Assembly (NCBI RefSeq): GCF_000150275.1
Contig: NW_002060943.1
Location: 8,378,066-8,442,065, forward strand
Reading direction: 5' to 3'
Source of the DNA: Trichoplax adhaerens
Lineage: Eukaryota > Placozoa > Uniplacotomia > Trichoplacea > Trichoplacidae
Length of the DNA stretch: 64,000 bases
Below the pieces are notes generated by a model. That model made no database searches. It was given only the letters and a program-made list of their open reading frames with translations, and had not been told where the DNA came from. Shown here one piece after another: positions 51,501 through 64,000 of this stretch (position 1 is its first letter; every line of letters starts with the position of its first letter). Position numbers and translations under genes: made by a program.

Positions 51501-52455
51501 ATAATATGCAATGATGCCTTTGATCTATGCCCTATGAAGATATAAAAGAATAGTAAACGGTATAAGATACAAGGACTAGCCAATCATTTATGCAGTGTTA
51601 GAGTAACGATGGCAACTTATTTCGCATTATATAGTTGAGTTGTTATTTCCCGTAACTTCAATTACCATACTTGTAGTGGCATTGAATAAATTGATTGCTC
51701 TCATAACTTACTTGTAAATCCTTCTTCATCATACGAGCTTTTATGCTTATCTTCCTTTCCATGGTCTCTTCCATGACCTTTAGAATCACTATCTTTTTTA
51801 CTACCCTTGGACTCCTTCCCTGGAGGTTCATTACTTTGGTCTTGAGATTGGGGTGGTTGCGCCTTGCCGCGGATGACCACTTCAATTTTAGTATTTATCT
51901 CTGCTCGCAAGCACATTTGTCCAAAATCAACCTCCAAATTTCCAGTTGGATTATAGGGTTCTGATAAATGTTGATAAACAAATCTAATAAAGATATAACT
52001 TCAAGACTCTACGACAGCGTATGCCAATTTATTGACTAAACTGATTTTTCCTTATATTATTATATTTATGCATACACTAGTTGTTATCGCTTATGCCCAT
52101 TTATAATGGTATCTCGATGGTAGTCTGCAAGTGTCATTATCATGTACAACTAGCCATAAGTAATGCAAAACGAGTACTGCTTTATACGCGTATATGCACA
52201 GGGTAATTTTCTTATGTGAGACGTACAATAATATAGTCTATCACTGTAATATAATCACATCATAAACGTTTACTTTTATATGCATAATATAGCCATGCTT
52301 ATAATAATAATCACATTAGCTTTTGCTGATCAATTCTATCATTAACCTTTTCCACTACCATCTCCCTGATCTCCGCCGCCACCTTTATCGTGGAGTTGCT
52401 TATCACGATCTTCACCGCGACCTTTTCTTCCACCTTTAAACGATCTAGACGCCAT
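48578..52455 (-). CDS. LRRC71: LRRC71, leucine-rich-repeat ciliary protein
   Basis: Complete 15-exon gene, 556 residues, close to the about 559 of vertebrate LRRC71. Exons in transcript order: 52455-52347, 51960-51712, 51531-51481, 51356-51207, 51104-51029, 50922-50848, 50767-50699, 50561-50411, 50000-49905, 49830-49760, 49601-49489, 49352-49261, 49132-49027, 48918-48782, 48703-48578. Recognition rests on colinear blocks: NLEVDFGQMC (about residue 45), TAREVYIRGWRLELP (about 180), INLWNVGLKDETLAG (about 210), the leucine-rich repeats IHTLSLRSCGI and LVTLDLCNNKIGSEGA (about 260-305), VLNRFPLTHEEIVQRRLLL, a Lys/Ser-rich linker (about 345-430), LTNPLMEPIVEENG, LIHLNLSRNKLGEESI and APGLLRLALQ. 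The N-terminus is Gly/Lys/Asp rich. LRRC71 is associated with motile cilia in other animals; the RFX-type X-box upstream agrees. A short GA repeat (about 49418-49433) lies in an intron. Start: the only upstream ATG in frame, followed by a proper donor. Confidence 0.95.
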
Positions 52456-52756
52456 ATTAACGTTGCTATAGTATTAAATTATGTAAGTAATCCAATTACA
52501 AAGTATGATGTTGTGATGATGAAGAAATTTTGACTGCTGTTTGTAACGTAGTCGACACACAATAATGTGTTACTGTGATGATCGCGTAATATAGAATTTG
52601 TATGGATAGACGATCGCCAGTTCCTATTGTATATCGTAGTTAGATGCTATTACTGGTTAAGTTAATAACTAAAGCGATGATTAAGCATAAAAATAGAAAT
52701 AGACTTGTATGGGAATTTAGCTCATGGATAAGCTTTCATATTGTATTCGTTACCTG

Positions 52757-52770
52757 GTTGCTATGGTGAC
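52757..52770 (-). promoter_or_regulatory. RFX X-box upstream of LRRC71
   Basis: Read on the gene's strand it is GTCACCATAGCAAC, two half-sites spaced as in the X-box bound by RFX factors, the master regulators of ciliary genes. It lies 302 bases upstream of the LRRC71 start codon. A perfect 12-bp palindrome GTCAACGTTGAC (52778-52789) is next to it. The match is direct; its use is inferred. Confidence 0.75.
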
Positions 52771-52804
52771 CCTAGTTGTCAACGTTGACGGCATATACTA
52801 TGGC

Positions 52805-53490
52805 AGTATATACTATTTTAAATTGCCTGTTCTATCATATTGGATATAATAGCGGTTAATAATAACCTACTGCTATACAGTATGTTAAGTGTTGTCCAAG
52901 TCTATTATTTTAACTTTCCCAGTCTAAAATAGCAGATAGACACGAACAATAATGCTGTAACTATAACTAAAAGGTCCGATATTGTACCAGTCTATTGCTT
53001 CACCTTGCTTACCTTATGTTATACCGGATATACAAATATGCTGCATCAACTTGCCTAGTTTATCATGCAAGGTAGCCTAGTGGTAGCATAATAATTATTA
53101 ATGCAAACCAAGTATACTTAAATAGACGCTAATATCATGTACGTGTTATTCATGTAGGCGAATACTGTCCCAAGTTACCTACTGTACTCTGTCATATTGA
53201 CATAGTAGCGGTTAATAGTGACCCACAGTACTACTGTATGTTAAATATTGTCCAAGTCTATTTCGTTAACTTAGCCAGTCCAAAACAGTATATGGATACG
53301 AACAGTAATGTTGCAGAAATGACTAAAATGTTCAATATTACACCCGCCGACTGATTCACTCTGTGTTGTACTAAATATACAAATACGTGTATACTACTTC
53401 AACTTGCTTAGTTTATTATGCAAGCTACTCGCAAACTAGCAGTAAATACGTATCAATAAATCCTAAGCATACTGAAATATTCCACTCAGT
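52805..53490. repeat. Direct duplication of about 330 bp, offset about 355
   Basis: The first copy (about 52805-53135) and the second (about 53165-53490) share, in order, AGCGGTTAAT, GTTAARTRTTGTCCAAGTC, CCAGTCYAAAA, ATACAAATA, CAACTTGCYTAGTTTAT and ATGCAAG. Divergence is substantial. It lies upstream of LRRC71 and downstream of RAB11; non-coding. Confidence 0.75.
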
Positions 53491-54597
53491 AAAGTAGATA
53501 AGTATGCAGAGCATATCACGAGTAAAGGGTTCTACTAGTAAATTAAAATTGGAGAGAAATATCGGTTTACCTACGAATTTTACTGTATACTGTATATCAT
53601 ACGACGTACTTTTTAAGCATAGTTTATATTTATCTCCTTCAAGGCGCACACTAGATTTTCGCTGCTATGGCCAGGTACACACGCTCTTTTACACTATATA
53701 CGTGTAAGTAGACCTTTCCATGTAATGAAATAAGGATCTCGTGTTTTGCTGATGCGAATACATATATTCACGATACAGCGATGTATACTGTAATAACGCC
53801 ATCACAAAGAAATTTTAAATTTAGCTTATTGATTTCACAGGCGCTTTCCGCTGATTATTCCCAACCCTAAACGCTTGGGTTTCATATCTATTTAGAATTA
53901 GGTAGCGTTATTTAAAGTGTCTTGTTCATTTCTTCAAATTACCAAAAATAGTCTAGACATTATCCCAGCAAACGGATAACAATTTTTTTAATTGGTAATT
54001 GATGTTGCGAGTATTCATAGCATATTTAATCCCAGCACAAATGTGCTAACAAAATTTACCAAGGACAAAGAAAGCATCAAATTCATTCATTCATTCATAC
54101 ACTCCAGTTTATTTCCATGTGTAAATCACACAATGCATTCAATACTCAAAAGATATAAAAATGAACGCCAATTAAAGAGAAAAAAAACTACATCTTGCAC
54201 TAAGTATACAGTAGTAGCTTACAGTATTAACTTCCACCTTTAAATATTCAAATTTTGGAAGTTAAATTTAGCACTTGCAGCAGTATTATTGAAACTACAT
54301 AAATTCTATGTAAGGTGGAGGTCTGTAATGACCGTCCCTACATAATATTCAATTGAGAAGACTTAAGAGGTCAATTGCATGGTGTTCCTAGCTAACTATA
54401 GCACCTACGGAATAATATTCTTTTATGACACAAAATTTAGAACATTGAATCTTTTCTGTTTTAATACGGTCTTACAAGGTATACTACCTTCGATTGCTGT
54501 ACGCGAAATTTAGTACTGATAAAGTGAAGGTATCTTAAGTAAGTCTAAATAAAGGAAGATCGAAAAAGTAAGTAGTAAGAAATACATGTGTTAATCC
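53491..54597. other. Downstream of RAB11, nothing recognised
   Basis: Short open frames on both strands at 53425-53707 and 53992-54243 overlap repeat edges and match nothing known. The RAB11 3' untranslated region should lie at the right end. Confidence 0.5.
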
Positions 54598-59873
<5,276 letters not shown>

Positions 59874-60117
59874 TTCGCTTGCAAGTAAAATATTAAATTG
59901 CAATGGCAGCACCAGCGTCTTGATTGCAGCAAATATATAAGCCAATTGTATGTACAATATGCATTGACTAGGGTTGGCCTGTCTAAATAGGGAAACTCCC
60001 AATTTTGCTTTTCCTGACTATGCGTCCAGTCAACCAGCCAGTGACACCCTTGCGATCGGTTTTTTTGGGACACCAGGCATGCACGCAGTGATTGCATGGG
60101 AGTATGCGTAGCCGGCA

Positions 60118-60690
60118 CGACTGTCTATTGTACTGTACACTGTACTGTACTGTACTGTACTGTACTAAAAGGAGTACTGTATGCGTAGCCCGGACTACTG
60201 TGCATTGTACTGTACAGTACACTGTACTGGACTGGAATGAACTGTACTGTACTGTACAGTACTAAAAGAGTACAGTACTGTACTGTACACTGTACTGTAC
60301 AGTATGCGTAGCCCGCACTACTGTCCATTCTACTGTACACTGTACTGGGCTGTAATGAACTGTACTGTACTGTACTAAAAAGAGAGAGTGTACTGTACTG
60401 TACACTGTACTGTACAGTATGCGTAGCTCGCACTACTGTCCATTCTACTGTACAGTACACTGTACTGGATTGTAAGGAACTGTACAGTACAGTACTAAAA
60501 AGAGTACAGTACAGTACAGTACTGTACTGTATGCTTAGCCCGCACTACTGTCCATTCTACTGTACACTGTACACTGTACTGGACTGTAATGAACTGTTTA
60601 GTACTGTACTGTACAGTACAGTACTAAAAAGAGTATGCGTAGCCCGCACTACAGTACTGTACTGTACTGTACAGTACACTGTCGGACTGT
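60118..60690. repeat. GTAC satellite with about 115-bp higher-order unit
   Basis: Higher-order units begin at TATGCGTAGCCCGCACTACTG-like words near 60105, 60180, 60302, 60418, 60530 and 60633. Each contains GTCCATTCTACTGTACACTG, GGACTGTAATGAACTG, then runs of TGTACTGTAC and CTAAAAAGAGTAC. Most of the sequence consists of the palindromic words GTAC, ACTGTAC and TACAGTA, so single strands can fold extensively. It starts about 230 bases upstream of the RAB11 start codon. Open frames across it are repeat artefacts. Confidence 0.9.
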
Positions 60691-62770
60691 CCTGTACTAA
60701 AATGAAAAGCGTTTTCTTCTTTCAACACTCTACAGTGTACAGTACATCCTTACAGTACTTTACACTGTACATCGTGATCTTTTCTCATTCCATTCTTGAA
60801 TAGGAAAGTGACAACGCTTTAGTATTAACCAATAGAAGATAATATACAGTACTGTACAGACAGTGTACAGTACATCATTTCCATATGTAAAAAATGCGCG
60901 CATATAATAGGTACTGATTCCTCCATTTGGAAAAGGATTACACTGAGTGTACAATACTGTACACAGTACGCACGCACTGGACGAGCAAATATGAGTTCAA
61001 TTTGTGTTATTTCCGGGATCGTACAAGTACTGTACAGTACACCAACCACAAATTTACCTAAAGTTCAATGATTTCAGAATCTGTGTTCAATTCATTTCGG
61101 AGGTACTAGTACAAACTCTCGTCGCTTTGCTGACGGTTTACGATAATGTGCTCATTTAACAGATAGTATTACCATTTGATACTGTAGAGTGTACTGTAGA
61201 CCTGTCACAGGTTCAGTAACTTTATACCGTGAACTGTACAAGAGTACGGTACAGCACTACAATACCGTACTGTACAGTACTTTTACTCGGGCATATGATA
61301 ACGTACCCGTTTGTTAATAATTAATAGATAGATAGGATTACCATTCGACATTACATTACTGTATATGTACTGTATATCCCGGTAATAGCCGAGCACTACT
61401 GTACAGTACTATACAGTATTCACAACTATACTTCTAGAATACTACTTTTCAATAATGCATTCACGGATGAAACCTTGTTACAGTCTTTGATAATAATAAT
61501 TCGGCAATTATAATATCTGTCCTACATATCCTAATGTGAAGAATAATACTACTGGACAGATTAAAATTATATCAACCATTGCTGAGTAGTAATACTATGA
61601 TTGAACACTCATTTGCAAGTTTACTTTGCATAATTTGACAACATTTTATTAACATCCGATTACTGTATAATGCTGATTAGAATATTATTGATGTATTGCA
61701 AAGGAACAATAAAAGTAATATGACAATTACTCCCTTACATATCACAAATTCATAATGCAATAAAATTGATTGACTTTACGTTCGGAATTAAAGCATTCCA
61801 TTTTTGTGGCTGCAAAATGTGTTATATAAAGTGATATTTGCCTAGACGCTTTATCCTAAGTATAGTATTATAATCACTATTTCAATGTAAAGCTTCCCTA
61901 TAAACTACATTACGTGTCACTCGGCATATGCCATTATTGTAGCCTGGCAAGTTACTGTTAACTCTATTATGGAGTAAGGAATTAATTTCCGTTCGATCAA
62001 TAAACACCTTTCAATCGCGAGGATTTCCAACGCGGCTTATGGCTACATATAGCTGGCCGTGAGTAAAAACGCTGGTAGACAAAAGTACTGCACATTGATT
62101 CAAAGTTTGCCCTTGGCTTTTGTTAATAGTCATAGCAAATGCTGGGCATATAGGAAATTACCGACGTATCAACTGAAATAGAAGATCAGTGTCAGATGGG
62201 GAAATATTAATACGTGGTATTAAAATGATAGAGCCGGCATGTTCTCCACCAAGTACAGTATACGCGCCACCAACAGTCTTTCAGTAATATCTGTGTTCAA
62301 TTTATTTTGAAGGTATGAATGTCCGCTGTGCAGTGTACACTGTACAATACTCTACAGTTATGAACAGTGACATTGCTGGATATCCATTTTAGCCCATGAG
62401 AAGTCATTTCTTGTTTTTGGCTAACTATACCCCTGTCCGGTACTGTGTGATGTTATTGTCTACTAATACAGTACAGTACAGTATACTGTAGTAACAGTAC
62501 TGGTACGGTACACTACAGTTCCGTACTCTATTGTACTGTACTGTACTGTACAGTATTTTCACTGGCAAGAATGCAAATTGGAAAATTGGAACTTGCTGAT
62601 ATTTGGGGAGAAAATGGATATACAGTAGACGAGCAGGGATGCCTGTACAACATCTACCTATCCATGGAACTCACTTTAGACTTCATTTAACCTGCACCAT
62701 TTTATTTTTGGATTGTAGTACTGTTCTCTGTACTGTACAATACAGTACTATATGATGATAGAATCCAAGG
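60691..62770. repeat. GTAC-rich region, dispersed
   Basis: Scattered clusters of TACTGTACAGTAC-type words at about 60735-60775, 60845-60875, 60945-60970, 61020-61045, 61180-61290, 61370-61420, 62325-62355, 62465-62560 and 62725-62755. Between them lie ordinary AT-rich DNA and one helicase fragment. No intact gene is seen. Confidence 0.75.
61984..62275 (-). pseudogene. PIF1/Helitron-type helicase fragment, broken
   Basis: Translation of the - strand gives, in one frame, [32 protein letters not shown], then [18 protein letters not shown] and KVFI. This is the C-terminal helicase region of PIF1-like proteins, as carried by Helitron transposons: the NKSQGQTL motif and the LYVAISRV motif are diagnostic. 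Two in-frame stop codons interrupt it, one directly before FPICPAF and one after GNPRD. No other helicase motifs, Rep domain or Helitron ends were recognised nearby, so it is a relic. A domesticated host PIF1 is unlikely because of the stops. Confidence 0.85.
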
Positions 62771-64000
62771 ACTTTGTCCCCTTTGATAATTGATGAATTT
62801 TTCCATTTTAGAGAAAATGGATCACGTGAACAGCTCCCTGATCATCGTCAGCATGCCCAGGAACTTATTGTTCGCCCTTGAACAAATAGAAATTTCCATT
62901 TCCCGGCCATTGGCATACAGTAATAATTAATAATAATAAGAAGAAGAATAATATTAATAATTGGAATTATTCAATACCGTACACTAGTGTACGGTATAGT
63001 ACTGACCATTTCGCTTAGTCTGTCTAGTCTTGGATAAAAAGCCATAAAAGACAAAACTCACTCAAGCATTGATCACAAAAGAGTTCCAGCTCCGACTGGC
63101 TGTAGCAAGAATTGCGTTGGTTGATAAAGCAAATTAGAAGTTTCTCTCGTTGTGTAAGTATCTCTGATAAACGACATTTTTTATTGATCAAATGGTAGTT
63201 GTCCAATGTATCTTGTTATTACTTTACTTGGAGATGGATGAAGAGAGGAAAATGGATGCAACATTTGGTTGCATTTTGGTATTCAAAGTCGTCTCCAGCC
63301 TGTATACACTTTTTTGCTCATCAAAAAATAGATGGTCGGATAATCGTAGTAGCTATCGTTGCGTTGTATGGTAACATTCAACATCTGTAAAGTAGATTAT
63401 GACTGTATATCAATCATTTTTACCATCACATCCATGGCATTGGAATAGTCTGGGGTCAACAAATGGACTAAATTGATACCAAGATTGTATTCAATTTTCC
63501 ACCATGTTAGTATGTTGCTAGTACAGTATAATTATGAAAATGACAAATCATGGACAGTAGTTGTTAACATAATAAACGTGATCGATGATTGGTATACTGC
63601 TTGCCACAACTGTGCTTTGCCCGATATTCATGACAGACGTGACTACCTTATTACTTTGGAAACATGATAGTATCAACATACATGACTATGTTACCACGGC
63701 TTGCTACGGATTAATGATCTCCGACTGCAGCGCGCTTCCCGCAGATTGACTTATTCTAGTACTACTACACTACTGTTCATGATTTTACGAGGAGGCGGGG
63801 AGAGAACGTGACCATTTTCTAATGTTGAGTCAATAATTAATAGGCGACCTGCAGGTTGCCTACTCACCTATTATAACATGATTGTTTTAATGGATTGGAC
63901 TATATCCAATCTTGAAATAGCGAGGGATCAGGTGAGCATCCGCGGTAACCTTACTGAATAGTGAATACCGTAGATGAGCTCTAGTAGTTCTATCCACGGT
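62771..64000. other. 3' edge, no supported gene
   Basis: Open frames around 63024-63206, 63192-63390 and 63473-63667 are short, match no family I recognise and have no clear splice context. A near-perfect 22-bp palindrome centred on CCTGCAGG lies at 63841-63862. Confidence 0.45.

Noticed and set aside
49166-51964. + strand open frames opposite LRRC71 exons (49166-49366, 50370-50567, 51743-51964)
   Set aside because: Antisense shadows of LRRC71 exons that align to the known protein on the - strand.
59983-61049. Several open frames rich in Tyr, Cys, Thr and Val across 60-61 kb
   Set aside because: They are translations of the GTAC satellite, open in many frames because of its composition.
63024-63667. 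Short open frames near the 3' edge
   Set aside because: About 60 codons each, overlapping on both strands, with no recognised motif and no splice context.

Overview
This is animal (metazoan) nuclear DNA, not bacterial. The sequence is AT-rich. Every recognisable protein is split by short GT-AG introns, and the genes are a RAB11 small GTPase, the ciliary leucine-rich-repeat protein LRRC71 and SLC35F-type membrane transporters. The compact, AT-rich, intron-rich layout would fit an early-branching animal such as a placozoan. That is an inference: nothing here fixes the species.

From about 1.1 to 46.5 kb lies a tandem cluster of eight paralogous transporter genes (called A to H here) related to SLC35F3/SLC35F4, the drug/metabolite-transporter group that includes a putative vertebrate thiamine transporter. 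A (1118-5076) and B (8926-11629) are on the + strand; C (15136-12747), D (21279-18566) and E (25339-22914) are on the - strand; F (29943-32604), G (35378-38439) and H (about 43246-46460) are on the + strand. All share the same exon plan and intron phases, and six exon-by-exon models close in frame with no internal stop; in A and H the frame also holds, but the donor of A exon 2 and the first exon of H are uncertain. C, D and E form three copies of a larger unit that also includes 3' flank, promoter side and an upstream dispersed element. C and D are nearly identical over about 1.2 kb, introns included.

Repeats fill much of the space between the genes: a 98-bp tandem array (17.3-17.9 kb), a probably related 87-bp array (26.65-27.34 kb), an inverted-repeat element in intron 2 of gene D, degenerate 83-bp and 104-bp arrays on either side of gene H, a short TTAGGG run, and many palindromic (TACTG)TAC stretches.

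From 48.6 to 52.5 kb a complete 15-exon LRRC71 gene lies on the - strand. A near-consensus RFX X-box sits 302 bp before its start codon, as expected for a gene of motile cilia. From 54.6 to 59.9 kb a complete six-exon RAB11 gene lies on the - strand, with a first intron of about 2.2 kb. Upstream of RAB11 (60.1-62.8 kb) the DNA is dominated by GTAC-type palindromic satellite and contains a broken PIF1/Helitron-type helicase fragment (61984-62275). The last 1.2 kb shows no gene I can support.

Functionally the window combines three unrelated things: a local expansion of small-solute transporters, a cilium component, and a recycling-endosome GTPase. I see no sign that they act together.
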